This document shows positions 24,878 to 34,216 of a DNA stretch of 64,000 nucleotides, piece by piece. Position 1 is the first letter of the stretch. Each line of letters starts with the position of its first letter. This stretch comes from Rhizobium sp. J15 (GTDB lineage Bacteria > Pseudomonadota > Alphaproteobacteria > Rhizobiales > Rhizobiaceae). Below the pieces are notes generated by a model that did no database searches, had not been told where the DNA came from, and saw only the letters and a program-made list of their open reading frames with translations. Where the stretch lies: positions 248,001-312,000 of the forward strand of contig NZ_NWSX01000002.1 of the NCBI RefSeq assembly GCF_002531825.1, read 5' to 3'. A program made the translations under genes and the position numbers.

Positions 24878-25498
24878 TCAGCCCTCGGGCCACCGGCTAT
24901 GCACGTCGAAGCCTTCGCCGGTCAAAAGTACAATCGTTTCATAAAGCGGCAGGCCGACGACATTGGTGTAGGAGCCCACCATTTTCTGCACGAAGGTGCC
25001 GGCGAGACCCTGTATGCCGTAGGCGCCCGCCTTGCCGCGCCACTGACCCGACGCCAGGTAGTTTTCGATCTCGAAGCCGGAAAGACGCTTGAAGCGCACT
25101 TTGGTCTCTACGATCTTCTGGCGGATCTTGCGATCCGGCGTCACCAGGCAAACGCCGGTGTAGACGAGATGGTTTCGCCCGGAAAGCAGATGCAGCGAAC
25201 TCAACGCCTCATCGGCGAATTCGGCCTTGCCGAGAATCCGCCGCCCGACGGCGACCACCGTATCGGCCGAGAGGATATAGCTACCCTTCCAGGTGATATC
25301 GCCCTTGATGGCGGCAAGGGCGGCTTCCGCTTTCTCAGCCGAAAGCCTTCGGGCGAGCGAGCGCGGATGCTCCGACTTTTTCGGCGTTTCGTCGATATCC
25401 ATCGGCATCAGGCGCGAAGGCTCGATGCCGGCCTGATTGAGCAGGTCGACGCGACGGGGCGAGCCCGAGGCCAGAATGAGCTTGTATTTCAGCGCCAT
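24878..25498 (-). CDS. maf: Maf-family nucleoside triphosphate pyrophosphatase
   Basis: A 206-residue Maf/HAM1-like house-cleaning enzyme. The N-terminal [12 protein letters not shown] is the Maf signature; SADTVV and the [10 protein letters not shown] region line the active site. The family hydrolyses non-canonical or methylated NTPs to NMP; whether this member prefers dTTP/UTP (YhdE-type) or 7-methyl-GTP (YceF-type) is not decided. A GAGG motif precedes the ATG. It is downstream of infA in a conserved rhizobial block. Confidence 0.94.
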   Translation of the reverse strand: MALKYKLILASGSPRRVDLLNQAGIEPSRLMPMDIDETPKKSEHPRSLARRLSAEKAEAALAAIKGDITWKGSYILSADTVVAVGRRILGKAEFADEALSSLHLLSGRNHLVYTGVCLVTPDRKIRQKIVETKVRFKRLSGFEIENYLASGQWRGKAGAYGIQGLAGTFVQKMVGSYTNVVGLPLYETIVLLTGEGFDVHSRWPEG

Positions 25499-25535
25499 GG
25501 AACCTCGACCATCGGCAGACGGGGGCGGGGTAAGC

Positions 25536-25754
25536 TTACTTGAAACGGTAGGTGATGCGGCCCTTGGTCAGGTCATAGGGCGTCATTTCCACAAGCACCT
25601 TGTCGCCGGCGAGAACGCGGATGCGGTTCTTGCGCATGCGGCCGGCCGTATGGGCGATGATCTCATGCTCGTTTTCAAGCTTCACGCGGAATGTCGCATT
25701 CGGCAGAAGTTCGGTGACGATTCCCGGGAATTCGAGGACTTCTTCTTTCGGCAT
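25536..25754 (-). CDS. infA: Translation initiation factor IF-1
   Basis: A 72-residue S1/OB-fold protein ([22 protein letters not shown]…), the usual length of IF-1, with the conserved [24 protein letters not shown] core. IF-1 binds the A site of the 30S subunit during initiation. It lies between maf and a phosphatase gene. Confidence 0.98.
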   Translation of the reverse strand: MPKEEVLEFPGIVTELLPNATFRVKLENEHEIIAHTAGRMRKNRIRVLAGDKVLVEMTPYDLTKGRITYRFK

Positions 25755-25877
25755 ATAGTGGTTTTCTTCCTGTGGGTTGAAGAGGCAGCGCAGCGCGCGC
25801 CTTTAAAATTTGCGCGGAAACTACACAATCAAGGCAGGTTTGTGAACCTTGTTGATCAGGCTTTCCGTCATTTGTTT

Positions 25878-26363
25878 TCATGCCGATTGCGCGGCAACGC
25901 CTTTTCTTTTCAGCAGCCGGCTTTCGATGAGGCCTGCAAGGTGATTGCGGACCTCGCGGTAGCTTTCCAGAATCTGCTCGCGCGTTCCGGTAACGACCGT
26001 CGGATCCATGGTCGGCCAGTAGACGACATCGACGGCGTTCGACCGCGTCAGCTCCAGCGCTGCATGATGGGCCTGCGGCGAAAGCGTGATGATCAGATCG
26101 AAATAATCATCCTCGAGCTCATCCAGCGTCTGCGGCTGGCGGCGCCCGAGGGAGAGCCCGATCTCATCGAGCACGACATCGACGAAGGGATCGCGCTCGC
26201 CGGCGCGAACGCCGGCAGACCGTATATAGGTATTGGCCGGCAGAATGCTACGGGCGATGATCTCAGCCATCGGCGAGCGGATGGCGTTCAGCCCGCACAT
26301 GAAGAGGATGGCGCCCGGCCTCTTTCCGTCCTCGACGTCGGCGGCGAGTTCCATGGCCGTCAT
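25878..26363 (-). CDS. Low-molecular-weight protein-tyrosine-phosphatase-family protein
   Basis: A 161-residue LMW-PTP-fold protein. The phosphate loop is intact: Cys23 in CGLNAIRS, with Arg29 and Ser30. A candidate general acid Asp lies in MDPT. The family includes tyrosine phosphatases and arsenate reductases; no additional arsenate-reductase cysteines are obvious. The ATG overlaps the stop of the upstream UPF0262 gene by 4 bases, which indicates tight coupling. Confidence 0.87.
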   Translation of the reverse strand: MTAMELAADVEDGKRPGAILFMCGLNAIRSPMAEIIARSILPANTYIRSAGVRAGERDPFVDVVLDEIGLSLGRRQPQTLDELEDDYFDLIITLSPQAHHAALELTRSNAVDVVYWPTMDPTVVTGTREQILESYREVRNHLAGLIESRLLKRKGVAAQSA

Positions 26364-26833
26364 CCACGCCAGTAAAGCACGCAGACCAGCGTGAAAAGAC
26401 GCCGGGCGGTGTCGAAATCCACCTCGATCTTGCCGGCCAGCCTGTCCCTCAGCGTCTGCGAACCTTCGTTGTGGATGCCGCGGCGGCCCATGTCGATCGC
26501 CTCGATGCGGCTTGGCGTCGCCGAACGAATCGCTTCGTAATAGCTCTCGCAGATCATGAAGTAATCCTTGACGATACGCCGGAACGGCGTCAGCGACAGG
26601 ATATGGGTGGCGACGTCGCCGCCCTCTTCGGTGGTGATGCCGAAAACCAGCTTCGAATCGACCAGCGAAATGCTCAGGCGATAGGGCCCGCCGGCATGGC
26701 CGAGCGGCTCGAAGCTGTTTTCCTCGATCAGGTCGAAGATGGCGACGGCGCGCTCATGCTCGACATCGGGCGTCGAACGGCCGATCGTATCGTCCAGGAC
26801 GACGTCGCAAAGCCGGAAATCGCCCTTCGCCAT
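26360..26833 (-). CDS. UPF0262 family protein
   Basis: A 157-residue protein matching UPF0262, a family of unknown function largely restricted to alphaproteobacteria. Features: [23 protein letters not shown] near the N-terminus, and a helical core around [27 protein letters not shown] precedes the ATG at 26833. It starts 4 bases after hisD and overlaps the downstream phosphatase gene by 4 bases. Confidence 0.9.
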   Translation of the reverse strand: MAKGDFRLCDVVLDDTIGRSTPDVEHERAVAIFDLIEENSFEPLGHAGGPYRLSISLVDSKLVFGITTEEGGDVATHILSLTPFRRIVKDYFMICESYYEAIRSATPSRIEAIDMGRRGIHNEGSQTLRDRLAGKIEVDFDTARRLFTLVCVLYWRG

Positions 26834-26837
26834 GCCC

Positions 26838-28136
26838 TCACCTTTCGAGGTTGAGGCGGATCGCAACCGACCGCGCATGGGCATCGAGGCCTTCGGAGAC
26901 GGCCAGTGCGATCGCCGCCGGGCCGAGGTCCCGCAACTGCTGCGGGCCGAGGCGCAGGATCGAGGTGCGCTTGACGAAATCGAGCACCGAAAGGCCGGAG
27001 GAGAAGCGCGCCGAACGCGCGGTCGGCAGCACATGGTTCGAACCGCCGACATAATCGCCGATCACCTCGGGCGTATGGGCGCCGATGAAGATTGCGCCGG
27101 CATTGCGGATGCCGTCAAGCAGCGGGTCGGGATCGGCGACGGCAAGCTCCAGATGTTCGGCGGCGATGCGGTTCGCCAGCGGAATGGCCTGCTGCAGATC
27201 GGAGACGAGGATGACCGCGCCGAAATCGCGCCAGCTTATCGCCGCCGTCTCGGCGCGGTTCAGCGTCTTCAACTGGCGTTCGACCGCCTGCTCCACCGCC
27301 TTGCCGAATTCGGCATTGTCGGTGATCAGGATCGCCTGGGCGCTGACATCGTGCTCGGCCTGCGCCAGGAGGTCGGCGGCGATCCAATCCGGATTGTTGT
27401 CCTTATCGGCAATGACCAGCACCTCTGAGGGGCCGGCGATCATATCGATTCCGACGGTGCCGAAGACATGGCGCTTGGCGGCAGCGACATAGGCATTGCC
27501 GGGGCCGGTGATCTTGGCGACCGGCGCGATCGTCTCGGTGCCATAGGCAAGAGCGGCGATCGCCTGGGCGCCTCCGACACGATAGATCTCGGTCACACCC
27601 ACGAGTTTGGCGGCCGCCAGAACCGCCGGATTGACGGCGCCGCCGGTGGCGGGAACGGCAATGACGATGCGCTCGACGCCGGCGACCTTGGCCGGCACCG
27701 CATTCATCAGCACCGAGCTCGGATAACTCGCGGTGCCGCCGGGAACATAGAGGCCGACCGCCTCGATCGCCGTCCAGCGCGAGCCGAGGCCGACGCCCAT
27801 GTCGTCCTCGTATATATCGTCCTTCGGCAGCTGCCGGCGATGATGAGATTCGATGCGCAGCGCCGCGAGCTTCAGCGCCCCCAGCACTTCCGCAGGCACC
27901 GCCTCGACGGCCGCGTCGAACTCCTCAGGCGTGACGCGCATCGGCACGGTGGCGAAATCGATGCCGTCGAACTTTCGCGAATATTCGGCAAGCGCCACAT
28001 CGCCGCGGGCCCTGACATCATCGATGATGGCGCGAACGACGGTGTTCACATCCTCGGAGACTTCACGCTTCGTCGTCAGAAAGGCGGCGAAACGCTGCTC
28101 GAAACCTTCCGATGCCTGATCCAGCCAGATTGCCAA
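26838..28136 (-). CDS. hisD: Histidinol dehydrogenase
   Basis: A 432-residue enzyme for the last two oxidations of histidine synthesis (histidinol to histidine, NAD and Zn). Landmarks: [34 protein letters not shown], and [11 protein letters not shown] with SNHVLPT near the C-terminus. The start appears to be a TTG codon at 28134–28136, preceded by AAGGAA eight bases upstream; no in-frame ATG suits the conserved N-terminus. First of the hisD–UPF0262–phosphatase run. Confidence 0.96.
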   Translation of the reverse strand: MAIWLDQASEGFEQRFAAFLTTKREVSEDVNTVVRAIIDDVRARGDVALAEYSRKFDGIDFATVPMRVTPEEFDAAVEAVPAEVLGALKLAALRIESHHRRQLPKDDIYEDDMGVGLGSRWTAIEAVGLYVPGGTASYPSSVLMNAVPAKVAGVERIVIAVPATGGAVNPAVLAAAKLVGVTEIYRVGGAQAIAALAYGTETIAPVAKITGPGNAYVAAAKRHVFGTVGIDMIAGPSEVLVIADKDNNPDWIAADLLAQAEHDVSAQAILITDNAEFGKAVEQAVERQLKTLNRAETAAISWRDFGAVILVSDLQQAIPLANRIAAEHLELAVADPDPLLDGIRNAGAIFIGAHTPEVIGDYVGGSNHVLPTARSARFSSGLSVLDFVKRTSILRLGPQQLRDLGPAAIALAVSEGLDAHARSVAIRLNLER

Positions 28137-28194
28137 GGCCGATATTCCTTCTCAACTCGAAACCGCGATGTTCAAACTTCCGACACCACAGGCG

Positions 28195-28626
28195 TCAGGG
28201 ATGGCGAGGCTTGGCGACCGCCGCCCAGGCGCCGCCGACATCGGCCATCTGGACCTCGATGCATTCGACATCGAGGGCAATCGAAGCCGCTCCCGACAGC
28301 GCCAGCTCGATCGTGCCCTCCGGCCCCTCGCCCTTCTTCTCGAAGCGCAGCGCCAGGAGCGACAGCACCTCGTCACGTTTTCCGCGGTCGAAGCCGAGCG
28401 AACGCACCGCGAGCACGCGCTTGAAAACCAGCGCCGCCCGGCGGCGCTCGAAACCCCTCCGCTTGCGCTCGGCACCTTCCCAGACGAAACGATTGGCGGC
28501 AAGCGCGAACTGCGCGCCGCGCGGCGACCAGTCTATGTCGCCGACCTTGAAGACGCTGTCCTGCATATGCGCGGAAATGATCCCAAGATCCTCGTCATCG
28601 AGCGCAACAAGCTTTAGATCGGTCAT
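28195..28626 (-). CDS. DUF2948 family protein
   Basis: A 143-residue protein matching DUF2948: opening LKLVALDDEDLGIISAHMQDSV, then FEKKGEGPEGTIELALSGAASI and a C-terminal acidic stretch. The family is confined mainly to alphaproteobacteria and typically sits between murA and hisD, as here. Function unknown. Confidence 0.88.
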   Translation of the reverse strand: MTDLKLVALDDEDLGIISAHMQDSVFKVGDIDWSPRGAQFALAANRFVWEGAERKRRGFERRRAALVFKRVLAVRSLGFDRGKRDEVLSLLALRFEKKGEGPEGTIELALSGAASIALDVECIEVQMADVGGAWAAVAKPRHP

Positions 28627-28720
28627 TCAGGCTTATCCCAGCAGGCATCGCCGGAATGGCGATGCGTCAGACAAGGGAAATAAGATGCTGCGGCGAATTA
28701 CGCAACCGGGATGAGCTGGC

Positions 28721-30013
28721 TTACTCGCTGATGCGCTCGACGACGGCGCCGCAGCGGGTCAGCTTTTCCTCGAGCCGCTCGAAACCGCGGTCGAGGTGGT
28801 AGACGCGGGAGACCGTGGTTTCGCCCTCGGCGGCAAGGCCGGCGATGACGAGCGAGACGGAAGCGCGCAGATCGGTCGCCATGACGGGTGCGCCGCGCAG
28901 GCGCTGGACACCCTCGATCTTCGCCGTCTGGCCGGAGAGCGTGATCCTGGCGCCGAGGCGGGCAAGCTCCTGCACATGCATGAACCGGTTTTCGAAGATG
29001 GTCTCGGTGACGTGCGAAATGCCGGAGGAGCGGGTCATCAGCGCCATGAACTGCGCCTGCAGATCGGTCGGGAAACCCGGGAAGGGATCGGTGACGATAT
29101 CGACCGGCTTGATGCCGGCGCCATTGCGCCTGACGCGCATCCCGTTGTTGGTCGCGGAGATATCGGCGCCGGCGCGGCGCAAGGTTTCCAGCGCGGTGTC
29201 GAGCAGCGCCACATCGGTATTTTCGAGCACGACGTCACCGCCGGCCATGGCGACGGCCATGGCGTAAGTGCCGGTCTCGATGCGATCCGGCAGGACGCGG
29301 TGACGGGCGCCGGAGAGCGAAGTGACGCCTTCGATGGTGATGGTCGCCGTGCCGGCGCCCGAGATCTTGGCGCCCATGGCATTCAGGCAGTTGGCGAGGT
29401 CGACGACTTCGGGCTCGCGGGCGGCGTTGCCGATGACAGTCGTGCCGCGGGCAAGCGTTGCCGCCATCATCAGCACATGGGTGGCGCCGACCGAGACCTT
29501 CGGGAAGGTATAGCGCGCGCCGATCAGGCCGCCGTCAGGGGCTCTGGCATTGATGTAACCGGCATCGATCTCCATGGTCGCGCCGAGCGCCGTCAGGCCT
29601 TCGATGAAGAGATCGACGGGACGCGTGCCGATGGCGCAGCCGCCCGGCAGCGAGACGCGGCAGTGACCTTCACGCGCCAGCAGCGGGCCGATGACCCAGA
29701 AGGAGGCGCGCATCTTCGAGACCAGCTCATAGGAAGCTGTGGTATCGACGATGGTGCGGCAGGTGAAATGGATCGTGCGGGCGTAGGAATCTTCCTGGCG
29801 CTCGCGGCGGCCGTTGACGGCAACGTCGACGCCGTGATTGCCGAGGATGCGCATCAGGAGCTCGACATCGGCCAGATGCGGCACGTTTTCCAGCGTCAGC
29901 GTGTCGCTGGTCAGAAGCGAGGCGATCATCAGCGGCAGTGCGGCATTCTTGGCGCCGGAAATCGGGATGATGCCATTCAGCTCATTACCGCCGACAATTC
30001 TGATACGATCCAT
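28721..30013 (-). CDS. murA: UDP-N-acetylglucosamine 1-carboxyvinyltransferase
   Basis: A 430-residue enzyme for the first committed step of peptidoglycan synthesis: enolpyruvyl transfer from PEP to UDP-GlcNAc. Lys22 (GAKNAALP) and the reactive Cys126 (GGCAIGTRP) are present, so it should be fosfomycin-sensitive. GGAAG precedes the ATG. Canonical length. Confidence 0.97.
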   Translation of the reverse strand: MDRIRIVGGNELNGIIPISGAKNAALPLMIASLLTSDTLTLENVPHLADVELLMRILGNHGVDVAVNGRRERQEDSYARTIHFTCRTIVDTTASYELVSKMRASFWVIGPLLAREGHCRVSLPGGCAIGTRPVDLFIEGLTALGATMEIDAGYINARAPDGGLIGARYTFPKVSVGATHVLMMAATLARGTTVIGNAAREPEVVDLANCLNAMGAKISGAGTATITIEGVTSLSGARHRVLPDRIETGTYAMAVAMAGGDVVLENTDVALLDTALETLRRAGADISATNNGMRVRRNGAGIKPVDIVTDPFPGFPTDLQAQFMALMTRSSGISHVTETIFENRFMHVQELARLGARITLSGQTAKIEGVQRLRGAPVMATDLRASVSLVIAGLAAEGETTVSRVYHLDRGFERLEEKLTRCGAVVERISE

Positions 30014-30105
30014 GTGCGCTTACTTCCTGAAAGTTCTGCCGTGAAAGAAGGAGTGGAGTGTTTAAGGGATTTATCAAGCCGCTTCAATTCGCGACGGACG
30101 GAACA

Positions 30106-30300
30106 TTACGATTCGTCCATTTTTGCGGCGGGCAGGCCATTTGTTTCGTCGGCCTGCCCGGAACGGCGGGCACGAACCTGCTGTTTGCGCCTCGAAAGAT
30201 TTTCCCTGAGTTTTTCGGCGGCGCGCTCGCGGCGCAGTTTCGCCTGTGCCTCGATCGCCAGTTTGCGGCTCTGCTGGCCGGTTTCGGTCTTTTCGTTCAT
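30106..30300 (-). CDS. Small charged protein of unknown function
   Basis: A 64-residue, very Arg/Glu/Lys-rich, helical protein with no hydrophobic segment or cysteine. The ATG at 30300 is the natural start; the frame continues open to 30765 across tRNA-Thr, so the extension is not coding. I cannot assign a family. It is 92 bases upstream of murA on the same strand. Confidence 0.6.
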   Translation of the reverse strand: MNEKTETGQQSRKLAIEAQAKLRRERAAEKLRENLSRRKQQVRARRSGQADETNGLPAAKMDES

Positions 30301-30456
30301 GTGAGCAGAATTAACCGAATTCGCGCCGATCCAAAAGTCCCTCGCATCGCAATCCACGCGAAGTTGGATTTTGCGGCTTGCGCTTGTCGTCAAGCTGTGG
30401 CAATAGCCGCCCCGTTCCCGCAATTGAGCCGCCCGGCTCGCACGGGTCCTGGTCTT

Positions 30457-30531
30457 GCTGCCGTAGCTCAGTGGTAGAGCACACCCTTGGTAAGGGTGAG
30501 GTCGGTGGTTCAATCCCACTCGGCAGCACCA
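30457..30531 (+). tRNA. tRNA-Thr (GGT)
   Basis: A 75-nt cloverleaf with encoded CCA. The acceptor GCTGCCG pairs with CGGCAGC, the D arm is AGCTCAGTGGTAGAGC, the anticodon GGT sits in a CACCC/GGGTG stem, and the T arm has GGTTCAATCCC. Confidence 0.97.
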
Positions 30532-30758
30532 GTTTTCTCTCCAGATATCCAGCATTATTTCTCGTGGGCTCGGCTGGCCCCTCACCCGGTTACCGGCGCC
30601 GATCACCTTGCGTGGGCTGACATTTCGCCTCATCGGCAACAAACGATTCACCATTGTTGACCGCAAAAATCTCGCTAGAATGCCTATCATGGCGGCGTCT
30701 CGCCTGAGGATAGGCGGGCGCAGCACACTGGTTCTGTCGAAACCCTGGAGGAGCATCG

Positions 30759-31001
30759 ATGGCAACTGAAAAATGGAACGACCCGGTCAAGGTCGGTTTC
30801 GAAGACACCGACCTCAGAACCATCAACGGGCCGTTCGATGCGCTGAAATGCCTGGCGGATCTCTGGCCGAGCGCGCGCGGGCTGCATTATATCAAGGCTC
30901 GCAGCACCTGCCGGGCAGCGCTCGACGGGCGCAAGAGCGTGGAAGAGGCCAGAGCCGAATTCCTGGCGGCGGCCGAAGAGGCGAAGCTGAAGCTGCACTA
31001 A
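30759..31001 (+). CDS. DUF982 domain protein
   Basis: An 80-residue soluble protein matching DUF982, a family with many paralogues in rhizobia and no known function: KWNDPVKVGFEDTDLRTINGPFDALKCLADLWP then a helical tail. GGAGGA lies seven bases before the ATG. Isolated small transcription unit. Confidence 0.87.
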   Translation: MATEKWNDPVKVGFEDTDLRTINGPFDALKCLADLWPSARGLHYIKARSTCRAALDGRKSVEEARAEFLAAAEEAKLKLH

Positions 31002-31223
31002 CGGCTCGGCAAGGATTTCCGGCTCTCGCTGAATAAAAGCGTGCCGGAACGATACATTGTTTAATTTTCACTTAACCCTGCATCGAGCAGGTGCCGGGTT
31101 TTGGGTCAAAAGGCGTTGCACCTGGCGCAGATGCTTCGATAGGAAACAACCAGCCATCATGATGATGGTGAGAGGCTCGTCACCGGAAACGCCGGCGAGC
31201 CTCGTCCGAGCGGACCGCCATTC

Positions 31224-31490
31224 TCAGCAGGCTGTGCCGCCTTCGCTTTCCACCTCGACATAACCGACACCGATGATCGTGCCATCAGCCGCGCGGATGA
31301 AGGACGGCAGATAATGCGGCTCCACCTCATCGCAGGCGGGCGTCCCGGTATATTCGTTGAGGGCGATCTGATCCTTGGGCAGAGCCGAATAATCCGCGCC
31401 GGTCGTTTCCAGAGCGGCATAGGCGGAACCGGCGAAGACGCCGCAACCTGATATCAGGGTCGCTGCCCAGAGGCGAAGAACGAGCTGCAT
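31224..31490 (-). CDS. Small exported protein, likely stress-induced
   Basis: An 88-residue protein with a probable signal peptide (residues 1–~25, ending GSAYAALE), so the mature part (~63 residues, two Cys) is periplasmic or outer membrane. GGAGA lies 7 bases before the ATG at 31490. A GGAAC-type stress promoter lies 32 bases upstream. No recognised family; likely specific to rhizobia. Confidence 0.65.
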   Translation of the reverse strand: MQLVLRLWAATLISGCGVFAGSAYAALETTGADYSALPKDQIALNEYTGTPACDEVEPHYLPSFIRAADGTIIGVGYVEVESEGGTAC

Positions 31491-31521
31491 GATGGTCTCC
31501 AGCATTTAGATCCGGCATGAC

Positions 31522-31547
31522 AACCCCCAGGGCGGCGCTTTGGTTCC
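31522..31547 (-). promoter_or_regulatory. Candidate EcfG/RpoE2-type stress promoter
   Basis: On the minus strand GGAAC (31543–31547), 17 bases, then GGTT (31522–31525). This fits the GGAAC-N18/19-TT form of the general stress consensus, 32 bases before the start of the small exported protein. The bases right after GGAAC (CAAAGCGC) are the same as at the ku promoter. Confidence 0.5.
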
Positions 31548-31606
31548 CTTGCCGATGCAGGGATGTGAGCGCGATATTCTCACGGACGGCGGGTCACTCC
31601 CTTGGC

Positions 31607-31625
31607 GGAAACTGTGGCGGTTTCC
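31607..31625. promoter_or_regulatory. Inverted repeat GGAAAC-N7-GTTTCC upstream of a lipoprotein gene
   Basis: A perfect 6-bp inverted repeat with a 7-base spacer, 34 bases before the lipoprotein start at 31659. It could be an operator or a small hairpin. No neighbouring regulator is present. Confidence 0.35.
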
Positions 31626-31658
31626 ATATGTCACTGCAGTCAAAGAGGGATGACGACA

Positions 31659-31925
31659 ATGAGAGCGCTTCTGCCCGCTTTGATAACCACGGTGCTGCTG
31701 GCCGGCTGCTCTTCGGCCGATACACCGGCGCTGGAACCCATTCCCGGCAGCATCACCTATGGCGGCCAGCCGCGGACGAAGCTCACCAAGTCGCCCATCG
31801 GCAGCGCCGTCTACAATCAGTTCTACAACGAGACGGGTCAGCGGGTGGAGGAAACCTATATTCTCCAGCCGGACCGCAGCCTCAAACTGGTGCGGCGCGA
31901 GGTCGGCCCGGATTTCCCCGACTGA
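31659..31925 (+). CDS. Small lipoprotein
   Basis: An 88-residue protein with a signal peptide and lipobox (LLAGC, Cys at residue 17), so it should be lipid-anchored. The mature part carries PGSITYGGQPRTKLTKSPIGS and a C-terminal VEETYILQPDRSL segment; repeated in several rhizobial genomes in my recollection, function unknown. The ATG at 31659 has an AGAGG about nine bases upstream; an in-frame ATG at 31650 is an alternative. Confidence 0.75.
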   Translation: MRALLPALITTVLLAGCSSADTPALEPIPGSITYGGQPRTKLTKSPIGSAVYNQFYNETGQRVEETYILQPDRSLKLVRREVGPDFPD

Positions 31926-32032
31926 AAACCGGTCCAGGCACAGCGGCGCTTGACAGAGGCGGCAATCGCGAACATTCAAGGAACATCTAATCTTTCCCCG
32001 GTGATTCTGCGGGAGCCCGACCGGACGGCTGG

Positions 32033-34093
32033 ATGTACCTCGATAAGCTCAATCCCCAGCAGCGCATGGCCGTCGAGCACGGCACGCTCATCGACGGCAG
32101 CCATATTGCCGGGCCGCTGCTGGTCATTGCCGGCGCCGGTTCCGGTAAGACGAACACGCTGGCGCACCGGGTCGCTCATCTCATCGTCAAGGGCGCCGAT
32201 CCCCGCCGCATCCTGCTGATGACATTCTCTCGCCGGGCCGCCGCCGAAATGGCGCGGCGGGTCGAACGCATCTGCCGCGACGTGCTCGGCTCGAATGCCG
32301 GTGTGATGGCGGATGCGCTTCACTGGTCGGGCACTTTCCACGGCATCGGCGCGCGACTGCTGCGCGACTATGCGCAGCAGATCGGCCTCGATCCCGATTT
32401 CACCATCCATGACCGCGAAGACAGCGCCGACCTGATGAACCTCATCCGGCACGATCTCGGCTTCTCCAAAACGGAAAGCCGCTTTCCGGCCAAGGGCACC
32501 TGCCTTGCCATCTATTCCAGGACGGTGAATTCGGAGACCGCGCTCGACCTCGTGCTGCGCGACGCCTTTCCCTGGTGCGCGGCCTGGGAGAAACAGCTGC
32601 GCGAGCTTTTCGCCTGCTATGTCGAGGCCAAGCAGAGCCAGAACGTGCTCGATTACGACGACCTCTTGCTCTATTGGGCGCAGATGGTCGGCGAGAGCGT
32701 GATCGCCGAGGATATCGGCAGCCGCTTCGACCATGTGCTTGTCGACGAATATCAGGACACGAACCGGCTGCAGGCCTCGATCCTGATGGCGCTGAAGCCC
32801 CAAGGCCAGGGGCTGACCGTCGTCGGCGACGATGCGCAATCGATCTATTCCTTCCGTGCGGCGACGGTGCGCAACATCCTCGATTTTCCCGCATCCTTCA
32901 GCCCGGCCGCCAATATCGTCACGCTCGACCGCAATTACCGCTCGACGCAGCCGATCCTGGCGGCAGCCAACGCCGTCATCGATCTGACCTCCGAGCGCTT
33001 CACCAAGAACCTCTGGACCGAGCGGCAATCGGCCGAGCGGCCGCGCCTCGTCAATGTGCGCGATGAGGCCGAGCAGGCGCGCTATGTCGCCGACAAGGTG
33101 CTCGACAATCGCGAGGAGGGCCTCAAGCTCAAGCAGCAGGCCGTGCTCTTCCGCGCCTCGCATCACAGCGGGCCGCTGGAGGTCGAGCTGACCCGGCGCA
33201 ACATTCCCTTCGTGAAGTTCGGCGGGCTGAAGTTCCTCGACAGCGCGCATGTGAAAGACATGCTGGCCGCCCTTCGCTTCGCGCAGAACCCGCGCGACAG
33301 GGTGGCCGGTTTCCGGCTGATGCAGATCCTGCCGGGCGTCGGGCCGTCGACGGCGCAGAAGGCGCTCGACCTGATGGCCGAGGATGCGAGCCCGCTGTCG
33401 GCGCTCGCCACCATGCCGGCGCCACCGCGCTCCGGCGAGGACTGGACGGCCTTCGTTTCCATGCTGCAGGAGATGAAATCCGGCAAAGCCGGCTGGCCGG
33501 CGGAAATCGGGCTGGCGCGGCAATGGTACGGGCCGCATCTGGAAAGACTGCATGAGGATGCTTCGACACGGCAGGCCGATCTCTTACAGCTCGAGCAGAT
33601 TGCGGGCGGCTATGCCTCGCGCGAACGTTTCCTCACCGAACTCACCCTCGATCCGCCGGATGCGACCAGCGACCAGGCCGGCGTGCCGCTTCTCGACGAG
33701 GATTATCTGATCCTTTCGACCATTCATTCGGCCAAGGGCCAGGAATGGACGCGGGTCTTTATGCTGAATGTCGTCGACGGCTGCATTCCGAACGATCTCG
33801 CCGTCGGCACCACCGCCGAAATCGAGGAGGAACGCCGCCTGCTCTATGTGGCGATGACGCGCGCCCGGGATGGTCTCGACCTCGTCGTGCCGCAGCGCTT
33901 TTTCACGTACGGGCAGAACGCCCAGGGCGACCGGCACGTCTATGCCTCGCGCAGCCGCTTCATTCCGGCGACGCTGCTGCAGTTCTTCGAGGCCTGCAGC
34001 TGGCCGCAGGTGAAATCGGAATCCGCCGCTCAAGCGCAAGCGCGGCAGGTGCGCATCGATGTCGGCGCCCGCATGCGCGGCATGTGGCGATAA
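32033..34093 (+). CDS. UvrD/Rep-family ATP-dependent DNA helicase
   Basis: A 686-residue SF1A helicase: Walker A AGAGSGKTNT near residue 35, motif Ia (MTFSRRAAAEM), Walker B/II VLVDEYQDTN, motif III GDDAQSIYSFR, motif IV, motif V (STIHSAKGQEW) and motif VI (LLYVAMTRARDGL). It unwinds duplex DNA 3' to 5' in repair or recombination. It is shorter than classical UvrD (about 720) and resembles the smaller PcrA/Rep-like helicases of alphaproteobacteria. No specific operon partner. Confidence 0.93.
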   Translation: MYLDKLNPQQRMAVEHGTLIDGSHIAGPLLVIAGAGSGKTNTLAHRVAHLIVKGADPRRILLMTFSRRAAAEMARRVERICRDVLGSNAGVMADALHWSGTFHGIGARLLRDYAQQIGLDPDFTIHDREDSADLMNLIRHDLGFSKTESRFPAKGTCLAIYSRTVNSETALDLVLRDAFPWCAAWEKQLRELFACYVEAKQSQNVLDYDDLLLYWAQMVGESVIAEDIGSRFDHVLVDEYQDTNRLQASILMALKPQGQGLTVVGDDAQSIYSFRAATVRNILDFPASFSPAANIVTLDRNYRSTQPILAAANAVIDLTSERFTKNLWTERQSAERPRLVNVRDEAEQARYVADKVLDNREEGLKLKQQAVLFRASHHSGPLEVELTRRNIPFVKFGGLKFLDSAHVKDMLAALRFAQNPRDRVAGFRLMQILPGVGPSTAQKALDLMAEDASPLSALATMPAPPRSGEDWTAFVSMLQEMKSGKAGWPAEIGLARQWYGPHLERLHEDASTRQADLLQLEQIAGGYASRERFLTELTLDPPDATSDQAGVPLLDEDYLILSTIHSAKGQEWTRVFMLNVVDGCIPNDLAVGTTAEIEEERRLLYVAMTRARDGLDLVVPQRFFTYGQNAQGDRHVYASRSRFIPATLLQFFEACSWPQVKSESAAQAQARQVRIDVGARMRGMWR

Positions 34094-34195
34094 TGCGTGT
34101 CGCCCGGAAGTGTGCAGCGGTTCCGGGACAACGACATGCATAAAAACAAAGAGCTAAAGCGCGCCGCATGGAATCCGATCCATGCGACGCGCTTT
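34091..34195. repeat. Dispersed ~104-bp repeat, copy 2
   Basis: Between the convergent helicase and metallo-hydrolase genes. Aligns along its whole length with the copies at 24757–24860 and 59747–59851. It is the most diverged copy: the core block reads GGTTCCGGGACAACGACATGC. Confidence 0.75.
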
Positions 34196-34216
34196 CGTTC
34201 GGTCTTGAGCTGGCGC

